Shown here piece by piece: positions 27,294-36,339 of a stretch of 64,000 nucleotides of DNA (position 1 is its first letter; each line of letters starts with the position of its first letter). A model generated the notes under the pieces. It was given only the letters and a program-made list of their open reading frames with translations, made no database searches and was not told where the DNA came from. Location of the stretch: assembly GCF_009497895.1 (NCBI RefSeq), contig NZ_CP033116.1:2790001-2854000 (forward strand), read 5' to 3'. The DNA comes from Halopseudomonas pelagia (lineage in GTDB: Bacteria; Pseudomonadota; Gammaproteobacteria; Pseudomonadales; Pseudomonadaceae). The position numbers and the translations under genes are program-made.

Positions 27294-30200
27294 TTATAGA
27301 CCAGAGGCAGGCACGGCAGCACGTCGCAGATCGAGTGTATGCGGGTATTCCTGGCCGGGAGCCTGTTCAATGTGTTTCATTTCTCCCTGCGTATGTCCAT
27401 GCGACCAGAAGCGTGCCATACGGCGAGCTTCTGCTTCATTGGCATTCACCGGGAAGGTTTCATAATTGCGCCCTGCCGGATGCACTACGTGATAGGTGCA
27501 GCCGCCCAGGGAACGGTTGTTCCAGCTATCGACCAGGTCGAATACCAGGGGCGCGTGTACCTCAATCATCGGATGCATCGCCGAAGGCGGCTGCCAGGCA
27601 CGATAGCGTACTGCAGCCACGCCCTCCCCAGGGATGCCGGTAAACTGCAATGGCACCTTGTAGCCATTGCAGGTCAGTACGTGGCGTGACGGATTGAAGT
27701 CGCTGACTTTCACTTCCATACGTTCAACTGACGAATCCACATAGCGGGCAGTGCCGCCCCCGCTGACCTCTTCCCCCAGCACATGCCAAGGCTCGATAGC
27801 CTGGCGCAATTCGATACCCACACCGTCATAACGCACTTCGCCGCAATGCGGGAAGCGGAATTCCAGGAAGGGTGCAAACCAGTCAGCTTCAAAGACAAAG
27901 CCATGGGCATTCAGATCGGTGATCACATCGCGTAGATCCTGCCAGATAAAATGCGGCATCATCCAGCGATCATGCAGTGCTGTACCCCAGCGCACCAGTG
28001 GCTTGCGGTAGGGTTTGGCGTAGAAGCGAGCGACCAGCGCGCGAATCAACAACTGCTGCATCAGACTCATTTGCGCATGCGGTGGCATTTCGAAGCCGCG
28101 CAGCTCAAGTAGACCGAGCCGCCCGGTGGCGGTGTCGGGCGAATAGAGCTTGTCGATGCAGAACTCCGCGCGGTGGGTATTGCCGGTGATATCAGTCAGC
28201 AAATGCCGCAGCAGGCGGTCCACCAGCCAGGGCTGGGGCACTTCGCCTTCGGGCATCTGCGAGAGCGCGATCTCCAGCTCGTACAAAGCTTCATGACGCG
28301 CTTCATCGACCCGGGGTGCCTGGCTGGTCGGGCCGATAAACAACCCGGAGAACAGGTAAGACAGGCTTGGGTGGTGTTGCCAGAAGGTCAACATACTGGC
28401 GAGCAAGTCCGGGCGGCGCAGGAACGGCGAATCCGCAGGCGTTTTACCGCCCAGCGTGACATGGTTGCCACCGCCAGTACCGGTATGCCGACCATCGAGC
28501 ATGAATTTCTCGGTGCCCAGTCGGGTCAGGCGCGCTTCTTCGTAGAGAATATGCGTATTATCGACCAGATCGCGCCAGTTGGATGCCGGCATCACGTTGA
28601 CTTCGATCACACCCGGATCAGGCGTAATCATGAACTTCTCGATGCGCGAATCCGAGGGCGGAGCATAACCCTCGATGCACACGGGCATCTTCAGGTGAGC
28701 AGCGGTCTGCTCGATAGAGGCCAGCAGCTCCAGGTACTCCTCAAGTTGAGCCAATGGCGGCAGGAAGATAAACAGTTTGCCGTCACGCTCTTCCAGGCAC
28801 AGCGCTGTGCCGATAACGCCCTCTTCACTCAGGTCGGTCAACTGTTCCTGCCAATCCTGACCAACTGACTGGTGATGTCGGCCGTCTGTCTGGTTGCTGG
28901 CCGCCTGCACTTCGCTGTAGCGACTGGCCACCTCACCATGCACATCCGACAGCGCCGGCGGCGTGTCGAACAACGAGCGCGGCTGTGGTTCATCAAGCTT
29001 GCGCAGCGGCAAAGCGGAAAGCGGCAGACGCAGGCCCATGGGCGAGTCGCCCGGCACCAGATACAGATTCTGCCGGCGGATCGGCCAGCGGCTGCTTTGC
29101 CAGCGATCGGTGCTCAGATCACGGGCCAATGGCAACGCCAGGCCGGTCATCTTGTCCAGGCCGCGCTCAAGCAGCCGCACCAGTCTGGCGCGGCTCTCGT
29201 CATCCTGGAGTTCGTGATCACTGAGTTTCACGTCGCTGGGCTGTTGCTGCTCGAGCCACAGGTAATAGTAGGTATCTTCAAAACAGGGAATCAGATAGCG
29301 CTCATCCAATTCCAACCGCTTGGTCAGCTCGGCGGCAAAACGCTGCACGTCCTTTTCGCCGAACTGGTAGTCCTTTTCCACATCCGCCAGCCACTGGTCA
29401 TCCTGCCACATGGGCTTGCCGTCGCGGCGCCAGTAGCAGGCCAGGGCCCAGCGTGGCAGAGGCTCACCTGGATACCATTTGCCCTGCTGGTAGTGCATCA
29501 AGGAATGTGGCGCGTAATGCGGGCGCAGACGCCGCAGCAATTTCTCGGCGAGCCCTCTTTTGGTCGGCCCTTGCGCAGCAATGGTCCATTCTGGTGCATC
29601 CATATCGTCGACCGATACAAAAGTGGGCTCGCCGCCCATGGTCAGACGCACGTCAAGCTCTTCAAGTTGCTGATCAACCTGATCGCCCAGCGCATCAATT
29701 CGTGCCCACTGGTCTTCGGTATAGGGTTTGGTCACGCGCGGATCTTCATGAACGCGCGTGACGCTCATTTTGAAATCAAACTCAACCTTGCACGGCTCGG
29801 AAGCACCGGTGATAGGTGCCGCGCTGGAAGGCTCTGGTGTCGCCGCCAACGGAATATGCCCTTCCCCGGCAAAGAGGCCGGAGGTGGGATCCAGACCAAT
29901 CCAGCCCGCGCCGGGAATGAATACTTCGGTCCAGGCGTGCAGATCGGTGAAGTCCACTTCGGTACCTGAGGGACCGTCTAGCGCTTTTACATCAGCGGTT
30001 AGCTGGATCAGATAGCCCGACACGAAGCGCGCCGCCAGACCCAACTGGCGAAATATCTCCACCAGCAGCCAGGCCGAATCACGGCATGAACCGCGCTGCA
30101 GGGTCAGGGTGTCCTCAGCGCTCTGTACGCCCGGCTCCATGCGGATCAGGTATTCGATGTCCTGCGACAAACGTTGATTGATCGATACCAGGAAGTCCGC

Positions 30201-30623
30201 CACGGACCTGGGCTCTTTGCTGACGGTGGTCAACCAAGCCGCAAGCAAGGGGCCCGGTTCGTTCTTTTCCAGATACGGGCCCAGCTCCTTGCTCAACGCC
30301 TTGGGGTATTCGAAGGGGATTTGCTCGGCGTAATCCTCAACGAAAAAATCGAAGGGATTCACCACCGTCATCGGCACCACCAGTTCTACGTCCACATACA
30401 GATGATCGATCTTGTCCGGGAATACGACGCGGGCCACATGATTGCCGAAGGGGTCCTGTTGCCAGTTGATAAAGTGCTGACCACCCTCTATTTTCAGGCT
30501 GTAGGCGTCAATCGGCGTGCGGCAGTGTGGCGCGGGCTTCAGGCGAATATGGTGAGCTCCAACCGCTACCGTTCTATCGAAGTCATAACGAGTGGAATGT
30601 TTCAGCGCTACACGAATAGTCAT
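27294..30623 (-). CDS. Transglutaminase-like domain fused to DUF2126 (COG4196 type)
   Basis: A very large cytoplasmic protein of 1109 residues. The N-terminal 290 residues are a transglutaminase N-domain and core with a full triad: Cys in QRGSCRDSAWLL, His in DLHAWTEVFIPG, Asp in GLDPTSG. The remaining roughly 780 residues match DUF2126, with MGGEPTFVS, EVNVMPASNW and a glycine/histidine-rich GTGGGNHVTLGG. The last motif recalls the metal and ATP site of glutamine synthetase-like ligases, and I recall DUF2126 being linked to that fold, but I cannot verify this here. The ATG is at 30623. First gene of the minus-strand unit, divergent from the free ATP-grasp gene. Confidence 0.87.
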   Translation of the reverse strand: MTIRVALKHSTRYDFDRTVAVGAHHIRLKPAPHCRTPIDAYSLKIEGGQHFINWQQDPFGNHVARVVFPDKIDHLYVDVELVVPMTVVNPFDFFVEDYAEQIPFEYPKALSKELGPYLEKNEPGPLLAAWLTTVSKEPRSVADFLVSINQRLSQDIEYLIRMEPGVQSAEDTLTLQRGSCRDSAWLLVEIFRQLGLAARFVSGYLIQLTADVKALDGPSGTEVDFTDLHAWTEVFIPGAGWIGLDPTSGLFAGEGHIPLAATPEPSSAAPITGASEPCKVEFDFKMSVTRVHEDPRVTKPYTEDQWARIDALGDQVDQQLEELDVRLTMGGEPTFVSVDDMDAPEWTIAAQGPTKRGLAEKLLRRLRPHYAPHSLMHYQQGKWYPGEPLPRWALACYWRRDGKPMWQDDQWLADVEKDYQFGEKDVQRFAAELTKRLELDERYLIPCFEDTYYYLWLEQQQPSDVKLSDHELQDDESRARLVRLLERGLDKMTGLALPLARDLSTDRWQSSRWPIRRQNLYLVPGDSPMGLRLPLSALPLRKLDEPQPRSLFDTPPALSDVHGEVASRYSEVQAASNQTDGRHHQSVGQDWQEQLTDLSEEGVIGTALCLEERDGKLFIFLPPLAQLEEYLELLASIEQTAAHLKMPVCIEGYAPPSDSRIEKFMITPDPGVIEVNVMPASNWRDLVDNTHILYEEARLTRLGTEKFMLDGRHTGTGGGNHVTLGGKTPADSPFLRRPDLLASMLTFWQHHPSLSYLFSGLFIGPTSQAPRVDEARHEALYELEIALSQMPEGEVPQPWLVDRLLRHLLTDITGNTHRAEFCIDKLYSPDTATGRLGLLELRGFEMPPHAQMSLMQQLLIRALVARFYAKPYRKPLVRWGTALHDRWMMPHFIWQDLRDVITDLNAHGFVFEADWFAPFLEFRFPHCGEVRYDGVGIELRQAIEPWHVLGEEVSGGGTARYVDSSVERMEVKVSDFNPSRHVLTCNGYKVPLQFTGIPGEGVAAVRYRAWQPPSAMHPMIEVHAPLVFDLVDSWNNRSLGGCTYHVVHPAGRNYETFPVNANEAEARRMARFWSHGHTQGEMKHIEQAPGQEYPHTLDLRRAAVPASGL

Positions 30624-30878
30624 GAATCGTTTCCCGAAGCAATGGCAAGGTTAGCCCAAGAGCATAGCAACGCCTGTGCCAAGCGGCCTGGGTAAACTCT
30701 TTTGAATATAGCTGGTCTGTGTTGAGGATAACTCTTTTGCCATCCAGCAGTATGACAATCATGGACCAGCACATATCTACTAACATCAATCCTAATGGCT
30801 AAAGCAGCAAATGCGTATTAGTCTGGTATAGCAATTGCAGCGTTTCGTCCCATCACCCCAGCACACAAGAGTGGCTTA
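30624..30878. promoter_or_regulatory. Divergent control region of the ligase locus
   Basis: A 255-base spacer between the two transcription units. It contains the direct repeat AACTCTTTTG at 30695-30704 and 30730-30739, 35 bases apart, and inverted GCTGGTC/GACCAGC arms spanning the same segment. A weak extended -10 (TGGTATAGC) lies about 50 bases before the plus-strand ATG. Shared regulation of both units is likely but unproven. Confidence 0.4.
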
Positions 30879-32333
30879 ATGAGCAAAGTTAATTGGGAAG
30901 ACTACGCCTCTAAGGGATTTTTTGACGAACTCATCTCTGCTTCGGGACAGGCAAGACCGGAAGCAGCCATGCTTTGCCAGTATCTCGCCGATCTCGACGC
31001 GCGCGAGCTCAGCGAGCATAAAACCGCGGCTGAGGTCGCCATCCAGCTGATGGGCATCACCTTTACGGTGTATACCGAAGGCAACATGATCGACCGCGCC
31101 TGGCCGTTCGATATCGTGCCACGCATCATACCGCTGGCCGAATGGCAGAAGACCGAAGCCGGTTTGAAGCAGCGAGTCCAGGCGCTGAACATGTTTATCG
31201 ATGACCTCTACCACGATCAGAAGATCATCAAGGACAAGGTCTTCCCTGCCGAAATCCTCGCCAAGTCAGTGAACTTCCGCAAACAATGCGTCGGCGTCCA
31301 CCCCCCGCACAATATCTGGGCGCATATCTGCGGCTCTGACCTGGTACGGGACAAGGACGGCACGCTCTATGTGCTCGAAGACAACCTGCGTATACCCTCT
31401 GGCGTGTCGTACATGCTGGAGAATCGCAACGTCACCAAACGGGTGTTGCCCGATCTGTTTGCTACCGGCCGCATCCAACCGGTGGATGATTACACCTCGC
31501 AGCTGTATGACATGCTCGCCTCCATGTCCCCGCGCCCCGGCGATGACCCCTGTATCGTCATTCTGACGCCAGGCATCTACAACTCCGCCTATTACGAGCA
31601 CGCCTACCTTGCCCAGCAAATGGGCATTGAGGTAGTAGAAGGCTCCGACCTGGTGGTCGGTGATGACGACTGCGTGTATATGCGCCGTATCGACGGCCTG
31701 AGCCGGGTAGATGTGATCTACCGCCGCGTTGATGACCTGTTTATCGATCCCGAGGTGTTCAATCCGGACTCAGCCCTGGGGGTCAGGGGCCTGATGCGCG
31801 CCTGGCGCAAAGGTAAGGTCGCACTGGCCAACGCGCCGGGAGCTGGCGTGGCCGATGACAAGGTGGTCTACGCCTTCGTACCGGCGATCATCAAGTACTA
31901 TCTCGATCAGGAACCACTGCTGCCGAACGTACCCAGCTACCTGTGCATGTTCGACGACGACCGCAAGTACGTGCTCGACAACCTCGACAAGTTGGTGGTC
32001 AAACCGGCCAATGAGTCTGGCGGCTATGGCATGCTGATCGGGCCGCACTCGACGAAAAAGGAACGCGACAAGTTCGCTGAATTGATCAAGGCAGATCCGC
32101 GCAACTATATGGCCCAGCCTACTTTGGCTCTTTCTACCTCACCTACCCTGTGTGAAAACGGCGTTGAGCCGCGCCATGTTGATCTACGTCCTTTCATCCT
32201 CTCCGGCGAGACCCCGTGGGTAACCACCGGCGGCCTGACCCGCGTTGCCCTGACCAAAGGTTCACTGGTGGTCAACTCGTCCCAGGGTGGCGGCAGTAAA
32301 GACACCTGGATCGTCGACATGGCGGGGAACTGA
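30879..32333 (+). CDS. Circularly permuted ATP-grasp family ligase
   Basis: A 484-residue COG2308-type protein, predicted to ligate a carboxylate to an amine using ATP. Catalytic-looking segments are intact: IWAHICGSDLVRDKDG, YVLEDNLRIPSG, LVVKPANESGGYGM (the lysine and glycine-rich loop of ATP-grasp), RHVDLRPFIL and NSSQGGGSKDTW. The ATG is at 30879, with a purine-rich stretch upstream. It is followed two bases later by the alpha-E gene. It is the best candidate for the active ligase of the locus. Substrate unknown; a gamma-glutamyl or short peptide product is a common proposal for this family. Confidence 0.9.
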   Translation: MSKVNWEDYASKGFFDELISASGQARPEAAMLCQYLADLDARELSEHKTAAEVAIQLMGITFTVYTEGNMIDRAWPFDIVPRIIPLAEWQKTEAGLKQRVQALNMFIDDLYHDQKIIKDKVFPAEILAKSVNFRKQCVGVHPPHNIWAHICGSDLVRDKDGTLYVLEDNLRIPSGVSYMLENRNVTKRVLPDLFATGRIQPVDDYTSQLYDMLASMSPRPGDDPCIVILTPGIYNSAYYEHAYLAQQMGIEVVEGSDLVVGDDDCVYMRRIDGLSRVDVIYRRVDDLFIDPEVFNPDSALGVRGLMRAWRKGKVALANAPGAGVADDKVVYAFVPAIIKYYLDQEPLLPNVPSYLCMFDDDRKYVLDNLDKLVVKPANESGGYGMLIGPHSTKKERDKFAELIKADPRNYMAQPTLALSTSPTLCENGVEPRHVDLRPFILSGETPWVTTGGLTRVALTKGSLVVNSSQGGGSKDTWIVDMAGN

Positions 32334-32335
32334 TT

Positions 32336-33298
32336 ATGCTTTCAAGAGTTGCGGAAAATATCTATTGGTTGGCTCGCTACATCGAAAGAGCTGAAGACAC
32401 TGCCCGACTGCTGAGCGTCAACAGTCACCTGCTGCTTGACCTGCCCCGCTCCACCAAACTCGGTTGGTCAGAAATAATCGCCATCACCGGTAATGACGAA
32501 TTGTTCGATGAGCACTATGAAACCCGTGATGAAGCCAGCGTGCTGTCATTCATGTGCGGCGACCGTCGCTATTCGGGTTCGATCATCAGTTCACTGGCGG
32601 GCGCCAGGGAGAACCTACGAACCACACGTGAAGTTATTCCAAGAGAAATATGGGAGGAAATCAATCAGCTATACATCAATGTTCAGGAACAGGTTGAAGC
32701 TGGAATTACCCCAAGACGGCGCGACGCGTTTCTCAACCGGGTGATTCGCAGTTGCCAGACGGTGAATGGCCTGGTCGAAGGCATGCTCAGTTATACCACC
32801 GCTCGTACCTTCCTGATGATTGGCCGCCAGCTGGAACGCGCGGACATGACCACGCGTATCATCGACGTGCGCTCGGCCAACCTGCTCCCGCGCAGTCCCG
32901 AAGAACTGACTCCATTCGAGACTCTGCAGTGGATGAGTGTGCTCAAATCACTCAGCGGTTTTCAGATGTACCGTCAGCATGTTCGCTTGCGTATCCGTGG
33001 CCCGGATGTGCTGCAATTTCTTCTGCAGGACCGGATGTTCCCCCGCGCTGTAGCTTGCAGCCTTGAGCGTCTGGCCATTGCGTTGAAGAATCTGCCGATG
33101 CACGAGCTGGCTTTGGAAGAAGTTGAAACGTGCAGGAAACATATTGCCGAAGCAGAGATCATACGTATGGCAGCAGAGCCGGATCTGCTGCATGCATTCG
33201 TGGACGAGATCCAGATCGATTTCACTGAATTGCACGATGCCATTCGCAAGACCTATTTTGCCGAACCGGAAGAGGCAACCCAATCACAGGAGCAATGA
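32336..33298 (+). CDS. Alpha-E domain protein (DUF403/COG2307)
   Basis: A 320-residue all-alpha protein. It has the family's opening LSRVAENIYWLARYIERAEDTARLL and repeated helix-forming segments, with no signal peptide and no recognisable catalytic residues. In this family, genes sit next to or are fused to circularly permuted ATP-grasp genes. Both arrangements occur within this locus, which argues that the alpha-E protein works in a complex with the ligase. The ATG at 32336 follows the ATP-grasp stop by two bases, indicating coupling. Biochemical role unknown. Confidence 0.9.
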   Translation: MLSRVAENIYWLARYIERAEDTARLLSVNSHLLLDLPRSTKLGWSEIIAITGNDELFDEHYETRDEASVLSFMCGDRRYSGSIISSLAGARENLRTTREVIPREIWEEINQLYINVQEQVEAGITPRRRDAFLNRVIRSCQTVNGLVEGMLSYTTARTFLMIGRQLERADMTTRIIDVRSANLLPRSPEELTPFETLQWMSVLKSLSGFQMYRQHVRLRIRGPDVLQFLLQDRMFPRAVACSLERLAIALKNLPMHELALEEVETCRKHIAEAEIIRMAAEPDLLHAFVDEIQIDFTELHDAIRKTYFAEPEEATQSQEQ

Positions 33299-33347
33299 CC
33301 TGCCCGCTCCGGCGCAGGTCGGAGCATCCCTTCATGGATATTCACCC

Positions 33348-34493
33348 ATGAGCTATTTTGATCAGTTGGTTCAGCGCAGCGATGGTAGTCAGTTATTTGA
33401 TTACCATCCCAACGGCCATGTGCAGCGTTGCCAGTGCGGCCAGACGGTGTTCTTCGACAACCAGTTTTGTCTGCGTTGCGGTTCGGCGCTGGCCTATCAT
33501 CCAGAGCAGGGCAAGCTCTGCAGCATTGAGCAGGAGCCCAACAGCGATAAATGGGTAATTCGCTCTGACGGGCCTTTGGCAGGCCAGTCCTTCAGCCTTT
33601 GCCAGCACCGCCAGAGCGCGGCGCAATGCAACTGGCTGGTCAGCAAGGAAGAGAACGCGCCTTACTGTGTAGCCTGCGCGCTGAACCTGACTATCCCCGA
33701 CCTGAGCATTGCGACCAATGCCGATTACTGGCTTACCACTGAGCAAGCCAAGCGGCGGCTGATAGCCCAACTGACCATGCTTGGGTTGCCCACGGTGTCC
33801 AAAAACCTGGACGCGAAACAGGGCCTCGGCTTCAAGCTGCTACGCCCTATTCCCGACGGCCCCGCAGTGCTTACCGGGCATATGGACGGTGTGATTACGT
33901 TGAATATCGAAGAAGCTGACCCCGCGCATCGCGAATCGGTCAGGCAGAACATGCACGAACCCTACCGCACCATGCTCGGGCATTTTCGCCACGAGTCCGG
34001 GCATTACTACTGGGATCGCCTGGTCATGGACACGCCCTGGCTGCCAGTATTCCGGGACCTGTTTGGTGACGAGCGCCTGGATTACAAACAAGCGCTGGAA
34101 ACACATTACTACCAGGGCCCGCCGGTAGATTGGTTTCACACCTTTATCAGCAGCTATGCCGCGTCGCATCCCTGGGAAGACTGGGCAGAGACCTGGGCGC
34201 ATTACCTGCACATGACCGACACGCTGAACGTGGCGCTGGATTTCGGCATCCGCCTGGACACTCTCAAGCTGCATATCGATGAATTCGACGCTAGCCATTT
34301 GCAGGGTTGCCCCAGAGGTAACGACGATCAGGAGGTGTTCCTGGCCTTTATCAATCGCTGGGTGCAGCTGAGCAGTGTGCTGAACGTGTTGGCCCGCAGC
34401 ATGGGCCAGGCCGATATCTACCCCTTCGTGCTGACCACCCCCAGTTTGCGCAAGCTCTATCTGGTGCACAGCATCGTGGCGGATGTCGGCTAA
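33348..34493 (+). CDS. Zinc-ribbon, HExxH putative zinc metallopeptidase (COG4307 type)
   Basis: A 381-residue protein. The N-terminus has a zinc-ribbon (C28, C30, C41, C44) and further Cys/His (C58, C85, H87, C94, C107, C110). The peptidase core has H215-E-S-G-H219 in FRHESGHYYWD and a downstream HPWEDWAETWAHY that may supply the third ligand. The start is ATG 33348 (MSYFDQL); the frame continues upstream into the alpha-E gene but that part is a shadow of it. It follows the alpha-E gene by 49 bases, so it is probably in the same unit. It may process ligase products or the tagged protein (inference). Confidence 0.85.
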   Translation: MSYFDQLVQRSDGSQLFDYHPNGHVQRCQCGQTVFFDNQFCLRCGSALAYHPEQGKLCSIEQEPNSDKWVIRSDGPLAGQSFSLCQHRQSAAQCNWLVSKEENAPYCVACALNLTIPDLSIATNADYWLTTEQAKRRLIAQLTMLGLPTVSKNLDAKQGLGFKLLRPIPDGPAVLTGHMDGVITLNIEEADPAHRESVRQNMHEPYRTMLGHFRHESGHYYWDRLVMDTPWLPVFRDLFGDERLDYKQALETHYYQGPPVDWFHTFISSYAASHPWEDWAETWAHYLHMTDTLNVALDFGIRLDTLKLHIDEFDASHLQGCPRGNDDQEVFLAFINRWVQLSSVLNVLARSMGQADIYPFVLTTPSLRKLYLVHSIVADVG

Positions 34494-34862
34494 TCAGGCC
34501 GCCACAATCGGAATGCGCTCCAATACGTCCGGCAAGGGTGGTAACCCATGTCGGGCGCGAGCCCGCTGACAGTCCTCATTGCCCAACCCGTTTTCGCCAT
34601 GCCAGGCGAACTCGCGGCAACTCGTTGAGCGCTTTTCATAAATATTGCAACGCACGCCTTCGCCCACCTGCCCCATCAGTGCAGTGCAGCGTGGTATCGG
34701 TTGATTGGTGCCTTGCATACAGCTCAAGAAGGGAGAGATCTGTTCCGTCAGATGTTGCGGGACCAGCCCGTCGGGGGAGTCGTCCGTCTCGCCCCAGTAA
34801 AACGAAACCCTGAATGTAGCGCAACACGCGCCGCAGTTCAGACAGGGTGAAGGTTGGCTCAT
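34494..34862 (-). CDS. YkgJ-family cysteine cluster protein
   Basis: A 122-residue protein with CLNCGACC near the N-terminus and further cysteines in [20 protein letters not shown] and DCQRAR, the Cys-rich pattern of the YkgJ/UPF0153 family, thought to bind zinc or an Fe-S cluster. The ATG is at 34862. Its stop codon directly abuts that of the metallopeptidase gene with no bases between, and no terminator separates them. Function not established. Confidence 0.85.
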   Translation of the reverse strand: MSQPSPCLNCGACCATFRVSFYWGETDDSPDGLVPQHLTEQISPFLSCMQGTNQPIPRCTALMGQVGEGVRCNIYEKRSTSCREFAWHGENGLGNEDCQRARARHGLPPLPDVLERIPIVAA

Positions 34863-34878
34863 TTAATTGCGGTACTCA

Positions 34879-34896
34879 CATGGCTTCGGAGCCATG
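34879..34896. other. Hairpin in the ykgJ/serine hydrolase divergent spacer
   Basis: CATGGCT and AGCCATG form a perfect 7-bp stem with a TCGG loop, 17 bases upstream of the ykgJ-type start. It could be an operator or leader hairpin. The remainder of 34863-35070 shows nothing recognisable. Confidence 0.35.
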
Positions 34897-35070
34897 ACTT
34901 GTACAACCTCTGCAGGCGCCGCACAAGAGGGGCTCCAGCGCTTTTACAAGTATTTTTTCCGGGCACTATTCATTACCTTATGAAAAGACATAGCCAGCAT
35001 CATTGCAGCCACCCCTGCGAGGCGTTAACAGGTAAGATCGAGGTTTGTCAGTACAGCCAATGGATAGCTC

Positions 35071-36300
35071 ATGAACAGCCAGACGCCCCCCTCTACCGTG
35101 ATTGCCGGAATGGACACCCAGCGCCTCGAGCGCATAGCTACACACCTGGACCGGGCTTATCTGCAGCCGGGCAAACTGCCTGGCGCAATGACCCTGGTCG
35201 CCCGCCGAGGCGAAATCACTTACCTGCACTCCCAGGGTTTGATGGACGTGGAGCGCAACAAGCCGGTGCAACGCGACACCCTGTTCCGTATCTATTCAAT
35301 GACCAAGCCGGTCACCTCCATTGCGTTGATGCAGTTGTACGAACAGGGCCGCTTTCTACTCGATGATCCGGTGCACAAGTACATTCCCTCGTGGGCAAAG
35401 CTACGCGTCTACAAGTCCGGCATTCACCCGCAGTTTCTCACCACCGCACCTGACCGGCCGATGAGCATCCGCGACCTGCTGACTCACCAGTCCGGCCTGA
35501 CCTATGGTTTTATGAACCGCACCAATGTAGACGCGGCTTATCGGGCACTGAAACTCGACGGCGGCACCGGGCATACCCTCGAGCGGCTGGTAGATGAGTT
35601 ATCGCGCTTGCCGCTGGAATTCTCTCCCGGCAGCGCCTGGAATTACTCCGTGTCCACCGATGTGGTCGGCTATCTGGTTCAGGTATTGTCGGGTATGACC
35701 CTGGACGAGTACCTGGCAGAACATGTGTTCAAACCCCTCGGCATGATCGATACCGCCTTTACCGTGCCTACCGACAAGATTGATCGGCTGGCAGCCTGTT
35801 ACCAATACCAACCGGGGGATCAGTTCAGCTTGCAGGACGATCCAGCGCATTCCGCGTTTACCCGTGCACACGGTTATTTGTCCGGCGGCGGCGGCCTGGT
35901 CAGCAGCATGGATGATTACTACCGTTTTGCGCAGGCGCTGGCTAACGGCGGCGAGTATCAGGGCGCGAGGATCATCGGGCGCAAGACGCTGGAGTTCATG
36001 CGCATGAATCACTTGCCAGGCAATCAGGACCTGCCGGGTGTTTCCGTGGGTGCGTTCAGTGAAACGCCCTACGAAGGCTCCGGTTTTGGTCTGGGTTTTT
36101 CGGTGAAGACCGATGTGGCGAAGTCACAAACCAACGGTTCGGTGGGGGAATACGGTTGGGGCGGCATGGCCAGCACCAATTTCTTTATCGATCCGCAGGA
36201 AGACCTGTTGATGATCTTCCTGACCCAGCTGATACCTTCGTCGAGCTATCAGATACGCCAGGAACTGCGCGCCATCATCAATGGCGCACTGGTGGACTAG
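35071..36300 (+). CDS. Serine hydrolase of the class C beta-lactamase/esterase family
   Basis: A 409-residue protein with the SxxK nucleophile motif S76-M-T-K79 in FRIYSMTKP and the tyrosine motif in [12 protein letters not shown] (Y192). No clear signal peptide is present, so it resembles EstB-type esterases rather than secreted AmpC. The third KTG-like element is not obvious, though a glycine-rich YGWGG lies near residue 365. The ATG at 35071 has GGA upstream; an internal ATG at codon 14 is possible. Transcribed alone. Ester or lactone hydrolysis is more likely than beta-lactam resistance. Confidence 0.85.
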   Translation: MNSQTPPSTVIAGMDTQRLERIATHLDRAYLQPGKLPGAMTLVARRGEITYLHSQGLMDVERNKPVQRDTLFRIYSMTKPVTSIALMQLYEQGRFLLDDPVHKYIPSWAKLRVYKSGIHPQFLTTAPDRPMSIRDLLTHQSGLTYGFMNRTNVDAAYRALKLDGGTGHTLERLVDELSRLPLEFSPGSAWNYSVSTDVVGYLVQVLSGMTLDEYLAEHVFKPLGMIDTAFTVPTDKIDRLAACYQYQPGDQFSLQDDPAHSAFTRAHGYLSGGGGLVSSMDDYYRFAQALANGGEYQGARIIGRKTLEFMRMNHLPGNQDLPGVSVGAFSETPYEGSGFGLGFSVKTDVAKSQTNGSVGEYGWGGMASTNFFIDPQEDLLMIFLTQLIPSSSYQIRQELRAIINGALVD

Positions 36301-36308
36301 TTGGTCGA

Positions 36309-36335
36309 CCGTGCTGCGCCAGAAGCACAGCACGG
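36309..36335. terminator. Hairpin between convergent serine hydrolase and lipocalin genes
   Basis: CCGTGCTG at 36309-36316 pairs with CAGCACGG at 36328-36335 around an 11-base loop. T-runs are short, so termination is likely but not strong. Confidence 0.5.
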
Positions 36336-36339
36336 CTGG

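Noticed and set aside
28872..29969. Plus-strand frame (365 codons) inside the DUF2126 fusion gene
   Set aside because: Antisense shadow of a strongly supported gene; composition matches a shadow frame.
35071..36300. AmpC-type beta-lactamase call
   Set aside because: No secretion signal and the family's third motif is unclear. An esterase-like serine hydrolase is better supported.
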